A stretch of 64,000 nucleotides of DNA from Albidovulum denitrificans (GCF_002973535.1 NZ_PVEP01000013.1:1-64000); one strand, 5' to 3'; positions 25,152-35,450 are shown, numbered from the stretch's first letter. Notes: a model not told the origin generated them from the sequence alone. A program made the numbers and translations.

Positions 25152-26452
25152 CAGGCGTTCCCTTCGCTGGCAGGGGTGTAGTGCAGGTAGTTTCGCTGCT
25201 TCTCGATATGGTCGGCGACATATTTGGCGTCGTACCAGACGCCCCAGATGAAGGACGATCCGCGCCGTGTCTGCCAGGGCAGGCCAAGAAAATAGACCCC
25301 CGGTTCGCGCGCCGCGCCACGCTGATGCAGGGGGGCGCCGCGTTCGTCGAAACTGTCGATCTTCAGCCAGCCGAAATCGAAGGCAAAGCCCGTGGCCCAG
25401 ATGATCGAGGTCACGTTCGCGGCCTTCAGGTCCAGCTCCCGCAAGGGGTGGGCCACGCAATCGGGATCGGGTCCGATCACCCGCGCCGCCGGCTCCTCCG
25501 GCAGGGTCAGGCCATTGCGCGCGGCAAAGGCGTCCGCCTCATCGAGAAGGGCAAGGTAATAGGCGTCGCCCCGCGCGATATTGCCCGCGAGGTCGGGCGC
25601 GAATTGCAGCACACCGCCCCGGAAGCTTTCGGTCCGGCCGGTCAGCACGATACCTTCCCCGGCCAGACGGCGGAAATCCATCGTCCTGCCGCCATAGGCG
25701 CCGCTGACCGCGATGGTGACGTGATCGGCGCCCGGCACCGCCTCCATGTCCCATTTGTTCAGGACACCCAGCCACCAGACGAAATCGCGCCCGCGATAGG
25801 CGCGCGGCGGCCGTTCATGCGGCCCGACCGACAGATAGACCTTGCGCCCGGCGCGGTTGAGTTCATCGGCGATCTGCGACCCCGACGATCCCGCCCCGAC
25901 GACAAGGACCGCCCCTTCGGGCAACTGGTCCGGGTTGCGGTAGCCGGTCGAATGCATCTGCACGATGCCCGCGCTTTCGGGGACGATCTGCGGGATCACC
26001 GGCCTCTGGAACGGCCCGGTCGCGGCGACGACATAATCGGCCTCGACCACGCCCGCGCTGGTCTCGGCGCGAAAGCCCGGCCGGTCCTTCAGCCGCGTGA
26101 GTGATGTCACCTCAACCCCGCAGCGCACCGGGGCGCCGATCTTGCCCGCGAAGGCCGCCATGTAATCGGCGACCTCTTCCTTGCCCGGAAACGCCTCGGG
26201 CGGGCAGGAAAATTCCATCCCCGGAAAGCGGTCATGCCAGGCAGGACCATTCGCGACCAGCGAATCCCAGCGCTCGGATCGCCAGCGTTCGGCGATGCGC
26301 GCGCGTTCAAGAACAAGGTGCGGGATACCCGCCGCGCCCAGATGCGCGCTCATCGCGATACCGGCCTGACCGGCCCCGACGACGAGGACCCCGGTCTTTT
26401 CGGGCAGGGGTGTATCTTGCAAATCCAGCCTCCTCTTCTTCTCCCGCGGCAT
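25151..26452 (-). CDS. Flavin-containing monooxygenase-like protein
   Basis: 433-aa class B flavin monooxygenase. The first GxGxxG (VLVVGAGQAGIAMSAHL, about 22-38) binds FAD. The MHSTGYRNP stretch matches the FMO/BVMO fingerprint region. The second GAGSSGSQIADEL binds NADPH, and an ATGF motif (IIWATGFAFDFGWLK) closes the fold. It could oxygenate an N- or S-containing small molecule, or carry out a Baeyer-Villiger step. First gene of the FMO-RidA-DUF1028-TMADH-like-M20 cluster. A palindrome CCCGCGCGGG sits just upstream, but no clear promoter is seen. Confidence 0.85.
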   Translation of the reverse strand: MPREKKRRLDLQDTPLPEKTGVLVVGAGQAGIAMSAHLGAAGIPHLVLERARIAERWRSERWDSLVANGPAWHDRFPGMEFSCPPEAFPGKEEVADYMAAFAGKIGAPVRCGVEVTSLTRLKDRPGFRAETSAGVVEADYVVAATGPFQRPVIPQIVPESAGIVQMHSTGYRNPDQLPEGAVLVVGAGSSGSQIADELNRAGRKVYLSVGPHERPPRAYRGRDFVWWLGVLNKWDMEAVPGADHVTIAVSGAYGGRTMDFRRLAGEGIVLTGRTESFRGGVLQFAPDLAGNIARGDAYYLALLDEADAFAARNGLTLPEEPAARVIGPDPDCVAHPLRELDLKAANVTSIIWATGFAFDFGWLKIDSFDERGAPLHQRGAAREPGVYFLGLPWQTRRGSSFIWGVWYDAKYVADHIEKQRNYLHYTPASEGNA

Positions 26453-26500
26453 TATTGGAACGGCCCGCGCGGGAAGACGAGTCCTATTCGACCCGCCGCC

Positions 26501-27040
26501 TCAGCCCAGCGGATAGGAGGCGAGCAGTTCGTAAAACGGCCCCTCCTCCGTCAGGATCGACTCGTAAAGGCCAAAGCCGGTGATCCGCGCGGGCGGCAGG
26601 CGCAGGTCGCCATGGGCGGCAAGGAAGCGGCCAAGGCGGCCGACCTCATCCGGGGTGGCGCCCTTGCCGAAACGGGCCAGCGTCACATGCGGGGCAAAGC
26701 GCCGCCTCTCCCCCGCAAGGCCGATCCCGTGCAGGCGGCTGCGGACCCGGCTTTGCAGGTCGATCAGGGCGGGCGATGCCTCTACCCCGGCATGCAGCGA
26801 CAGCGGCGGATCGCCGAAGGCCGCCAGCCCCGAAAGCGTCAGGTCGAACGCCTTCAGGCGAAGGGTTTCCAGCGCAAAATGCACCTCTTCCAGCATCGCC
26901 TCGCTTTGATCGCCAAGGAAGGTCAGCGTCAGGTGCAGGTTTTCCGGCGCCACGATCCGCCCGACCGGGATCGCGGCCTGAAGCCGGGCAAGGTCGCGCA
27001 CCACCGGCGCGGGCATCTCGATCGCCACGAAACTGCGCAT
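26501..27040 (-). CDS. thpR: RNA 2',3'-cyclic phosphodiesterase
   Basis: 179-aa member of the 2H phosphoesterase (LigT/ThpR) family, which opens 2',3'-cyclic phosphates on RNA ends. It carries the two HxTx motifs: HLTL at 36-39 and HVTL at 118-121. It starts MRSFVAIEMP, as the family does. It lies 48 bp upstream of the FMO-like gene on the same strand and divergent from the MFS gene, so the catabolic cluster may be read from its promoter. Confidence 0.9.
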   Translation of the reverse strand: MRSFVAIEMPAPVVRDLARLQAAIPVGRIVAPENLHLTLTFLGDQSEAMLEEVHFALETLRLKAFDLTLSGLAAFGDPPLSLHAGVEASPALIDLQSRVRSRLHGIGLAGERRRFAPHVTLARFGKGATPDEVGRLGRFLAAHGDLRLPPARITGFGLYESILTEEGPFYELLASYPLG

Positions 27041-27162
27041 GGGTTGCCTGCCCTTTCCTTGCCTCTGGCGCGATCAGATCACGAATGCGCGGCCTTGCAC
27101 AGGGCAGGTTTATCGCGCAGGGTCCAGCCCGCGAACGGGGCTTCAGGCAGACAGGTGAACAG

Positions 27163-28353
27163 GTGCGGGCAGGTATTGCGTTTCTGGTGGCCGGCTATGT
27201 GCTGAGCCAGTTCTACCGCGCCTTTCTGGCCGTTCTGGCCCCGGTCCTGAAGGCCGAGATCGGGGCGACGGCCTCGGACCTCGCGCTGTCCTCGGGCATC
27301 TGGTTTTCGATCTTCGCGCTGATGCAGATCCCGGTGGGCATCGCGCTGGACCGGATCGGGCCGCGCCTGACCGTGTCGGTTCTGCTGGCGCTTGGTGGCG
27401 GCGGCGGGGCGCTGGTCTTTGCGCTGGCCGGGGGACCTTGGGCGATCCACCTGTCCATGGCGCTGATCGGAATCGGCTGTTCGCCCGTCCTGATGGCCGC
27501 CTACTACATCTTCGCGCGCATCTATTCGCCCGCCGTCTTCGGAACGCTGGCGGGCGCGGTGATCGGCTTTGGCTCGCTCGGCAACATCCTTGGCGCCGCG
27601 CCCTTGGCCGCGCTGGTCGGGGCGGTGGGCTGGCGCGAGACGCTTTTCGGCCTGACCGCCGTGACCCTTGGCGTCGCGCTGGCCTTGTTCGTCTTCGTCA
27701 AGAACCCGCCCAGGGCCGACATGCCATCGACAGGGAGCGGGTCGCTTCTTGATCTGCTGCGGGTGCCGGGGCTTTGGGCAATCCTGCCGCTGATGGCGGT
27801 GGCCTATGCGCCCGCCGCCTCGATCCGGGGGCTTTGGGCCGGCCCCTATCTTTCGCAGGTCTTCGGGGCGGACGCCGCGCAGATCGGCACCTCGACGCTG
27901 GTCATGGCGCTGGCGATGGTGGCGGGGAACTTCGCCTACGGGCCGCTGGACAGGCTGTTCGGCACCCAGAAATGGGTGGTCTTCACCGGCAACCTGCTGT
28001 CGGCCGCGATGCTGGGCCTTCTTGCCGCCTTTCCGGCGACGGGCGTCTGGGGCGCGACCGCGCTTCTGGCCGCGCTTGGCCTTTTCGGCGCCTCCTTCCC
28101 CGCGATCATGGCCCATGGGCGCAGCTTCTTTCCGCCCCACCTTGTCGGGCGCGGGGTGACCTTCCTGAACATGTTCGGCATCGGCGGCGCGGGCATCCTG
28201 CAATTCTCCTCGGGCGGGTTCGAGCGCTGGGTGCAAGGGGGCGGCGCGACGCCTGCGGCCAGCTTCTCGGCGCTTTTCCTCTTCTTCCTGATCCCGCTGC
28301 TGGCGGGCCTTGTGCTTTATCTCTTCAGCCGCGACGCGCCCGCTGCGCCATGA
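27163..28353 (+). CDS. MFS transporter
   Basis: Major facilitator superfamily permease, about 396 aa with some 12 membrane segments. The first helix (AGIAFLVAGYVLSQFYRAFLAVLAPVLK) follows the start directly. The MFS loop 2-3 signature is recognisable in GIALDRIGPRLTVSV. The C-terminal half ends in a hydrophobic segment FFLIPLLAGLVLYLF. GTG at 27163 has AGGTGA close upstream; ATG at 27085 would add 26 polar residues without a ribosome site. The substrate is unknown. It is divergent from thpR and beside the catabolic cluster, so it could import that substrate. Confidence 0.8.
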   Translation: MRAGIAFLVAGYVLSQFYRAFLAVLAPVLKAEIGATASDLALSSGIWFSIFALMQIPVGIALDRIGPRLTVSVLLALGGGGGALVFALAGGPWAIHLSMALIGIGCSPVLMAAYYIFARIYSPAVFGTLAGAVIGFGSLGNILGAAPLAALVGAVGWRETLFGLTAVTLGVALALFVFVKNPPRADMPSTGSGSLLDLLRVPGLWAILPLMAVAYAPAASIRGLWAGPYLSQVFGADAAQIGTSTLVMALAMVAGNFAYGPLDRLFGTQKWVVFTGNLLSAAMLGLLAAFPATGVWGATALLAALGLFGASFPAIMAHGRSFFPPHLVGRGVTFLNMFGIGGAGILQFSSGGFERWVQGGGATPAASFSALFLFFLIPLLAGLVLYLFSRDAPAAP

Positions 28354-28451
28354 CCCTGCGGCAACATGGCGGGGCCGCGCCGAAAACAGCGCTTTTCATG
28401 GCTTTGGCGATGGGCTAAGGGGCCTCGTCCTTTTACTTGAGGAGACCCCAG

Positions 28452-29474
28452 ATGGGCTACAAGGTCGTTGTCGCCGGCGCCACGGGGAATGTGGGCCGCG
28501 AAATGCTGAACATCCTCGCCGAGCGGGAATTCCCCGTCGACGAGATCGCCGCGCTTGCCAGCCGCAAGTCGCTTGGCACCGAAGTTTCGTTTGGCGACAA
28601 GACCCTGAAGACCCAGGACCTCGATACCTTCGACTTCACCGGCTGGGACATGGCGCTCTTTGCCGTCGGCTCCGACGCGACGAAGATCTATGCGCCGAAA
28701 GCCGCCAGGGCCGGTTGCGTCGTGATCGACAACTCCTCGCTCTACCGCTACGACCCGGAGGTTCCGCTGGTCGTGCCCGAGGTGAACGCCGAGGCCGTCG
28801 ACGGCTACGCGAAGAAGAACATCATCGCCAACCCCAACTGTTCGACCGCGCAGATGGTCGTGGCGCTGAAGCCCCTGCATGAACGCGCGAAGATCAAGCG
28901 CGTGGTCGTGTCGACCTATCAATCGGTGTCGGGCGCGGGCAAGGCCGGGATTGATGAGCTTTGGGACCAGACCAAGGGCATGTATGTGCCGGGCCAGGAA
29001 GTTGACCCGAAGAAGTTCACCAAGCAGATCGCCTTCAACGTCATCCCCCATATCGACGTCTTCATGGAGGACGGTTCCACCAAGGAAGAGTGGAAGATGG
29101 TGGCCGAGACCAAGAAGATCCTCGACAAGTCGATCAAGGTCACCGCGACCTGCGTTCGCGTGCCGGTCTTCGTCGGCCATTCAGAGGCGATCAACATCGA
29201 GTTCGAGGATTTCCTTGATGAGGATGAAGCCCGCGACATCCTGCGCGAGGCGCCCGGCGTCATGGTCATCGACAAGCGCGAGAACGGCGGCTACGTCACG
29301 CCGGTCGAATGCGTGGGCGATTATGCCACCTTCATCAGCCGCATCCGGCAGGACGGGACGATCGACAACGGCCTGAACCTTTGGTGCGTCAGCGACAACC
29401 TGCGCAAGGGCGCGGCGCTGAACGCGGTGCAGATCGCGGAAACACTGGGCAACCGCTGCCTGAAGAAGGGGTAA
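28452..29474 (+). CDS. asd: Aspartate-semialdehyde dehydrogenase
   Basis: NADPH-dependent enzyme making aspartate semialdehyde for lysine/DAP, threonine and methionine. 340 aa. NADP motif GATGNVGREML at 9-19. Catalytic Cys130 in NPNCSTAQMVVALKPLH. The VVSTYQSVSGAGKAG and the RVPVFVGHSEA segment with the catalytic His are present. The start is fixed by GAGGAG seven bases before ATG 28452. It is followed by a clear terminator. Confidence 0.95.
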   Translation: MGYKVVVAGATGNVGREMLNILAEREFPVDEIAALASRKSLGTEVSFGDKTLKTQDLDTFDFTGWDMALFAVGSDATKIYAPKAARAGCVVIDNSSLYRYDPEVPLVVPEVNAEAVDGYAKKNIIANPNCSTAQMVVALKPLHERAKIKRVVVSTYQSVSGAGKAGIDELWDQTKGMYVPGQEVDPKKFTKQIAFNVIPHIDVFMEDGSTKEEWKMVAETKKILDKSIKVTATCVRVPVFVGHSEAINIEFEDFLDEDEARDILREAPGVMVIDKRENGGYVTPVECVGDYATFISRIRQDGTIDNGLNLWCVSDNLRKGAALNAVQIAETLGNRCLKKG

Positions 29475-29486
29475 GGCCGGGCGTGA

Positions 29487-30779
<1,293 letters not shown>

Positions 30780-30785
30780 CAGACC

Positions 30786-30822
30786 GCGCGCGCCGCGTGG
30801 GGCAAGGCCCTGCGGCGCGCGC
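30786..30822. terminator. Long GC hairpin between bluB and gshA
   Basis: Perfect 11-bp stem GCGCGCGCCGC / GCGGCGCGCGC with a 15-nt loop, between two convergent genes. There is no strong T tract, so it may serve as a barrier or 3'-end stabiliser for both transcripts rather than a classical terminator. Confidence 0.5.
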
Positions 30823-30829
30823 CTTGGTG

Positions 30830-32200
30830 TCAGTAGCTATAGGCGCCGTAGATGCGCGTCAGATCGCCGTTCCAGTCGCCGTTGTAATGCTCCAGAAGCT
30901 CATCCGCCGGGACCGATCCGCTGTCCACGCTTTCCTGTAGCGCGTTAAGGAAGTGCGTCTCATCCGGCACCATCCCGCCTGCGCCCGGCATGGCGCGCGC
31001 CTTCAGCCCCGCCTCGGCGATCGCCAGAACCTCGCGCGCCAGGTCGTGCATCCTGACGCCCCCCGCCTCGGCCTGAAGCGCGGACACAGACGCCGCGACG
31101 CGCAACCCCTCGCGCGTCTCGGCGTCCCAGCCCTTCACCAGATCCCAGGCGGCATCCAGCGCCGACTGGTCGTACAGCAGCCCCACCCACAGGGCGGGCA
31201 GCGCGCAAAGCCGCCGCCACGGGCCGCCATCCGCCCCGCGCATCTCGATGAACTTCTTCAGCCGCGCTTCGGGGAAGATCGTCGTCAGGTGGTCGGCCCA
31301 GTCCGACAGGGTCGGCTTTTCGCCCGGCAGCGCAGGCAATTCGCCCTTCATGAAGTCGCGGAAGGACTGACCCAGCGCGTCGATATACTTGCCGTCGCGG
31401 TAGACGAAATACATCGGCACATCGAGCGCGTAATCGACATAGCGTTCAAAGCCCATGCCGTCCTCAAACGCGAAGGGCAGCATCCCGGTCCGCGCCGCGT
31501 CCAGATCGCGCCAGATCCGGCTGCGCCAGCTTTTGAAGCCGTTGACCTTGCCGTCGAAGAAGGGCGAATTCGCGAACAGCGCGGTGGCAACAGGTTGCAG
31601 CGCCAGCGCCACGCGGAACTTCTGCACCATGTCGGCCTCGGACGCGAAGTCGAGGTTCACCTGCACGGTGCAGGTCCGGTACATCATCTGCGTGCCATGG
31701 GTGCCGACGCGGCCCATGTAATCCGTCATCAGCCGGTAGCGCCCCTTGGGCATCATCGGCATCTGTTCGTGGCTCCAGATCGGGGCGGCGCCAAGGCCGA
31801 TGAAGCCTGCGCCGATCTCATCCGCGATGGTGTGAACCTCACGCAGGTGTTCGTTCACCTCATCGCAGGTCTGGTGGATCGTGGCCAGCGGTGCGCCGGA
31901 CAGTTCCAGCTGGCCGCCCGGTTCCAGGCTGACATTGGCGCCGTCCTTGACAAGGCCGATGATGTGGCCCTGCTCTTCGATCGGGTCCCATCCGTAACGG
32001 TCGCGCAGCCCTTCGAGCATCGCCTTGATCGAACGCGGCCCGTCATAGGGCAGGGGCAGAAGCGTATCCTTGCAGTAGCCGAATTTCTCATGCTCCGTGC
32101 CGATGCGCCAGTCGTCCTTCGGCTTGCAGCCTTCGGCGAGATATTCGGCCAGTTGCTCGTACCGTTCGATCGGGCCGCCGCCCTGCTGTGGAATGGACAT
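30830..32200 (-). CDS. gshA: Glutamate--cysteine ligase
   Basis: First enzyme of glutathione synthesis, of the plant/alphaproteobacterial (GCS2-like, about 456 aa) type. Characteristic: WRIGTEHEKFGY near residue 33, LEPGGQLELSGAPLATIHQTC, GLGAAPIWS, MTDYMGRVGTHGTQMMYRTCTVQVNLDF and MRGADGGPWRRLCALPALWVGLLYDQ. The start was chosen at ATG 32200 (MSIPQQGGGPIE), because the longer frame to 32299 is rich in Arg and Pro with no family match. It lies after the rsmE-GNAT-membrane protein run, 115 bp downstream, perhaps with its own promoter. Confidence 0.93.
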   Translation of the reverse strand: MSIPQQGGGPIERYEQLAEYLAEGCKPKDDWRIGTEHEKFGYCKDTLLPLPYDGPRSIKAMLEGLRDRYGWDPIEEQGHIIGLVKDGANVSLEPGGQLELSGAPLATIHQTCDEVNEHLREVHTIADEIGAGFIGLGAAPIWSHEQMPMMPKGRYRLMTDYMGRVGTHGTQMMYRTCTVQVNLDFASEADMVQKFRVALALQPVATALFANSPFFDGKVNGFKSWRSRIWRDLDAARTGMLPFAFEDGMGFERYVDYALDVPMYFVYRDGKYIDALGQSFRDFMKGELPALPGEKPTLSDWADHLTTIFPEARLKKFIEMRGADGGPWRRLCALPALWVGLLYDQSALDAAWDLVKGWDAETREGLRVAASVSALQAEAGGVRMHDLAREVLAIAEAGLKARAMPGAGGMVPDETHFLNALQESVDSGSVPADELLEHYNGDWNGDLTRIYGAYSY

Positions 32201-32315
32201 CTTCTCTCTCGGCCTGATCGGTCTATGGGAGCGATACAGGTGCCGGTCAGGCGCGGGCGAGTCAAGCCCGCGCCGTCCCATTGGTGGCGCGCGTGACATG
32301 ACAATTCGTGATCGC

Positions 32316-32828
32316 TCAGCCCGGCAGGCGCGGCGCGGCGCGGGTCCAGAGCGGCAGGGTGGACGCCCCCCGGTTCAGTGCCGCCGACAGCGCCGCCATG
32401 TCGATACCGGGCAGCGTGGCGAAGGCATCGAAAAGCTTTTCGGCCCCGGTCGCGTCGATGGGGATCAGAAGAACCTCAGCCGAACGGGTCCTCAGCCGCC
32501 ACTGGCGCGCGCCGTGAAAGTCGGTCAGCCGCAGTTCGGTGACATCGTCCAGCGCAACAAATCCGCCAAAGGTCGGCCCGAAATAACCGACCTGCCCTTC
32601 GATCACCTCGACCACGCCGGGCGCCGCGACCGGGCGCTGAAAGCTGAGACGGCGAAGCGCATTCAGAAGCCAGCCAAGCGACAGCAGCGTCAGAAGCGCC
32701 CCGACCGGCAGGAACAGGAAGCCGCCCATCCGCATCAGAAGCGTGCCGACCAACGCGGCGCCCACGGCGGCGGCGACCTCGCTCCAGCGTTCGATTTCGC
32801 GCCGGGCCTTGGGGCGAATAAAGCTCAT
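32316..32828 (-). CDS. Two-pass membrane protein of unknown function
   Basis: 170 aa. After a basic N-terminus (MSFIRPKARREIERW) it has two adjacent membrane segments, VAAAVGAALVGTLLM and FLFLPVGALLTLLSLGWLLNAL. A soluble domain of beta strands follows (VVEVIEGQVGYFGPTFGGFVALDDVTELRL). The pattern resembles membrane-anchored PH-like or DUF modules. No catalytic motifs are seen. It overlaps the upstream GNAT gene by 4 nt, so it is translationally coupled. Confidence 0.7.
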   Translation of the reverse strand: MSFIRPKARREIERWSEVAAAVGAALVGTLLMRMGGFLFLPVGALLTLLSLGWLLNALRRLSFQRPVAAPGVVEVIEGQVGYFGPTFGGFVALDDVTELRLTDFHGARQWRLRTRSAEVLLIPIDATGAEKLFDAFATLPGIDMAALSAALNRGASTLPLWTRAAPRLPG

Positions 32829-33679
32829 GCGATCCTCGTGCCGGGGGCGAAGAGGATCATCGCCATACGGCCCGCAGGGCGGAACCCGATGGCGGAATAG
32901 GCGCGGGCGGCGGCGTCGCTGGCGGCGAAAAGGACGGCGCGGGGTATGCCGGTCCGGCGCGCCTGATCCAGATGCAGCGCGACGGCGGCGCGGGCATAGC
33001 CCCGGCCGCGCATTCCTGGCGGCGTATAGACCCCGCCGACCTGCACCGCCTCGGGCAGTTCGGCGTTGAAGCCGGTCATGGCGACGGGCGTTCCGTCGCA
33101 CAAAAGCAGCCGGTGGCTGTCCCGCGCGATATAGGTGTCGATGTCCCCGGCCGCGATGGCGCGGCTGCGGGCGGGCGGGGTTCCCATGACCTCTTCCCGG
33201 TAGCGCGCCCGCCAGTCGAGCGCGAGCGGGCGGCGGGCATCTGTCAGCGGGGCAAGGGCCAGCGACGGGTCGGCGGGCAGGATCAGGCGGGCCAGGTCGA
33301 GGGCAAAGCCCGGCTCATCCGCGCGGTGATCGACCGGGGCGCTGGTCAGGCCCAGCGCGGATTGCAGCGGTGCGGCCCAGTCGACCGGCCCGATGATCCC
33401 TTCGACGGCCTCCCCCGCCAGCATGTCGCGCAGGGGGCGCAGATCGCCCTCCCCCTGCCCCGGCAGGACCGGCAGCACCATGCCCATCGCGCTGAGGCCA
33501 AGGGTGGCGACGATCCGCCCCCCGGCCTCGCGCAGCCAGAACCGCATCTGGTAGCGCCCCTCGCGGCCCATGCCGTGATGGGTCAGGTTCGACAGCGGGA
33601 ACATCGCCTGATCGAGGTAAAGGCGCAGGAAGGCCGCGATGGCGGCGCCCTCCCCCCCGGTCGCGGCCCGAAAGCTCAT
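32825..33679 (-). CDS. GNAT family N-acetyltransferase (two-lobed)
   Basis: 284 aa. The C-terminal lobe is a complete GNAT domain: GGVYTPPGMRGRGYARAAVAL provides the acetyl-CoA loop (R-G-R-G-Y-A), and VLFAASDAAARAYSAIGFRPAG the final strand. The N-terminal lobe is a degenerate GNAT-like half (ATLGLSAMGMVLPVLPGQG). The substrate is unknown. Its ATG overlaps the rsmE stop (ATGA) and its stop overlaps the next gene, forming a tight coupled run. Confidence 0.82.
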   Translation of the reverse strand: MSFRAATGGEGAAIAAFLRLYLDQAMFPLSNLTHHGMGREGRYQMRFWLREAGGRIVATLGLSAMGMVLPVLPGQGEGDLRPLRDMLAGEAVEGIIGPVDWAAPLQSALGLTSAPVDHRADEPGFALDLARLILPADPSLALAPLTDARRPLALDWRARYREEVMGTPPARSRAIAAGDIDTYIARDSHRLLLCDGTPVAMTGFNAELPEAVQVGGVYTPPGMRGRGYARAAVALHLDQARRTGIPRAVLFAASDAAARAYSAIGFRPAGRMAMILFAPGTRIA

Positions 33680-34407
33680 CGCCAATCCCCGAGCGTTGCC
33701 TGCCAGAGCGTCAGCGCGGCGATGGCGGCGGTTTCGGCGCGCAGGATGCGGGGGCCGAGGGAGACGGGCGTGACGAAGGGCAGCGACCGCAAACGGTCCC
33801 GTTCGGCTTGCGAAAAGCCGCCTTCGGGGCCGATCAGGATCGCCCACGGGTCGGGCGCGGCCTTGCCGAGCGGCGCAAGGGGGCCGCCCGGCGGCGCGCT
33901 TTCGTCGGCCCAAAGGATGCGGCGCCCCGCGGGCCAGTCGGACAGAAGCCGCGCCAGCGGTGCCATATCGGCGACCTCTGGCAGGGTCAGCGCGCCGCAT
34001 TGTTCGGCAGCCTCGCGTACATGCGCCTCGGCCTTGTCGCGGCGCAGGCGTTCGGAATTGGTGTAGTCGGTGGCAACGGGCAGCAGCCGTGCCGCCCCAA
34101 GCTCCACCGCCTTCTCGACGATCATATCCGTCCGGGCCTTCTTCACCGGCGCGAAGAGAAGCCAGAGATCGGCCAGCCCGGTCTGCGGCCGGGTCTGTTC
34201 CAGACAGGCCAGCACACCCTTGCGCTTGCCCGCCTCCGTCACCTCGGCCAGCCATTCCCCGTCACGGCCGTTGAACAGCAGGACCCGCGCGCCCTGCCCT
34301 TCGCGCATGACGCCGAAAAGGTAATGCGCCTGCCCCTCCTCCAAGGGAAGCGATTGCCCCGGCCCAAGCGGGTGGTCTACATAAAGCCTGATCTTTGCCA
34401 GCGACAT
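33676..34407 (-). CDS. rsmE: 16S rRNA (uracil1498-N3)-methyltransferase
   Basis: SPOUT-class methyltransferase that modifies U1498 in the decoding region of 16S rRNA. 243 aa from ATG 34407. An N-terminal PUA-like domain (QAHYLFGVMREGQGARVLLFNG) is followed by the knot motifs FAPVKKARTDMIVEKAVELGAARLLP, ILIGPEGGFSQAE and VSLGPRILRAETAAIAALTLWQ. There is no ribosome site before the ATG, and an alternative ATG lies at 34420, in the palindrome CATATG shared with ubiA. First gene of a four-gene minus-strand run. Confidence 0.93.
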   Translation of the reverse strand: MSLAKIRLYVDHPLGPGQSLPLEEGQAHYLFGVMREGQGARVLLFNGRDGEWLAEVTEAGKRKGVLACLEQTRPQTGLADLWLLFAPVKKARTDMIVEKAVELGAARLLPVATDYTNSERLRRDKAEAHVREAAEQCGALTLPEVADMAPLARLLSDWPAGRRILWADESAPPGGPLAPLGKAAPDPWAILIGPEGGFSQAERDRLRSLPFVTPVSLGPRILRAETAAIAALTLWQATLGDWR

Positions 34408-34419
34408 GAGGCAGACCAT

Positions 34420-35385
34420 ATGTGCGCGACCCGCCAAACGCCAGATGCCGGAGGCCAGGTTGCCGACGCGGTCCGGGGCAACTGGGTGGACCGTCTGGCC
34501 CCCGAGGCGGCGCGGCCCTATCTGCGCCTGTCGCGCGCCGACCGGCCGATCGGGACCTGGCTTCTGTTGATCCCCTGCTGGTGGGGTGTCGCGCTGGCGG
34601 CGTCGGTCGATGGCTGGCGGATCGGCGATCTCTGGATCGTGATCGGCTGCGCGCTGGGGGCCTGGCTGATGCGGGGTGCGGGCTGCACCTGGAACGACAT
34701 CACCGACCGCGATTTCGACGCCGCCGTCGCGCGCACAAGGTCGCGGCCGATCCCCTCGGGCCAGGTCAGCGTAAGGCAGGCCGTCGTCTGGATGTTCGCG
34801 CAGATGGCGCTGGCGGGGCTGATCCTGTTCACCTTCAACGGGATCACCATCGCGCTTGGCCTTGCCTCGCTGGGCCTTGTCGCGATCTACCCCTTCGCCA
34901 AGCGCTTCACCTGGTGGCCGCAGGTCTTCCTTGGCCTCGCCTTCAACTGGGGCGCTGTGCTGGCCTATGCCGCCCATTCCGGGACGGTTACACCCGCGGC
35001 TGTCCTGCTTTATGCCTCGGGCATTGCCTGGACGCTGTTTTACGACACGATCTATGCCCATCAGGACAAGGAGGATGACGTCCTGATCGGCGTCAAATCG
35101 ACCGCGCGCCTGTTCGGGGCGGCGACGGGCAAATGGCTTGGCCTTTTCCTGATCTTCACCGTGGGGCTGATGACGCTGGCGATCCTGACGGCCCTTCTGC
35201 CCGTTGCCGGGCCGGTAAAGCTGGGCCTTGCGCTGATCGCGCCCTGGGCGATGGGCTGGCACCTTCTGTGGCAGATGCGGCGGCTGGACATCGACGCGCC
35301 GGACACCTGCCTGTTCCTGTTCCGCAAGAACCGCGATACCGGGCTGATCGCTGCGCTGTTTATTGCCGCCGCCGCGTTCCTTTGA
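34420..35385 (+). CDS. ubiA: 4-hydroxybenzoate octaprenyltransferase
   Basis: Integral membrane prenyltransferase of ubiquinone synthesis, 321 aa with about eight membrane helices. The two Asp-rich motifs that bind Mg-diphosphate are present: NDITDRDFDAAVARTRSRPI and YAHQDKEDD. The N-terminus VRGNWVDRLAPEAARPYLRLSRADRPIGTW is typical for Rhodobacterales UbiA. The only plausible start is ATG at 34420, 12 nt from the divergent rsmE ATG, with GAGG eight bases upstream. Each gene's promoter must therefore lie inside the other gene. Confidence 0.93.
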   Translation: MCATRQTPDAGGQVADAVRGNWVDRLAPEAARPYLRLSRADRPIGTWLLLIPCWWGVALAASVDGWRIGDLWIVIGCALGAWLMRGAGCTWNDITDRDFDAAVARTRSRPIPSGQVSVRQAVVWMFAQMALAGLILFTFNGITIALGLASLGLVAIYPFAKRFTWWPQVFLGLAFNWGAVLAYAAHSGTVTPAAVLLYASGIAWTLFYDTIYAHQDKEDDVLIGVKSTARLFGAATGKWLGLFLIFTVGLMTLAILTALLPVAGPVKLGLALIAPWAMGWHLLWQMRRLDIDAPDTCLFLFRKNRDTGLIAALFIAAAAFL

Positions 35386-35450
35386 TTGATCCCGCCCCCT
35401 TCGCCGCTTAGGTACGGGGGGTTCCTTATCCGAAGAAAGAAGCCCTGCCG

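Noticed and set aside
27079-28236. 385-codon frame antisense to the MFS transporter
   Set aside because: Highly polar and repetitive shadow of a membrane protein; no ribosome site.
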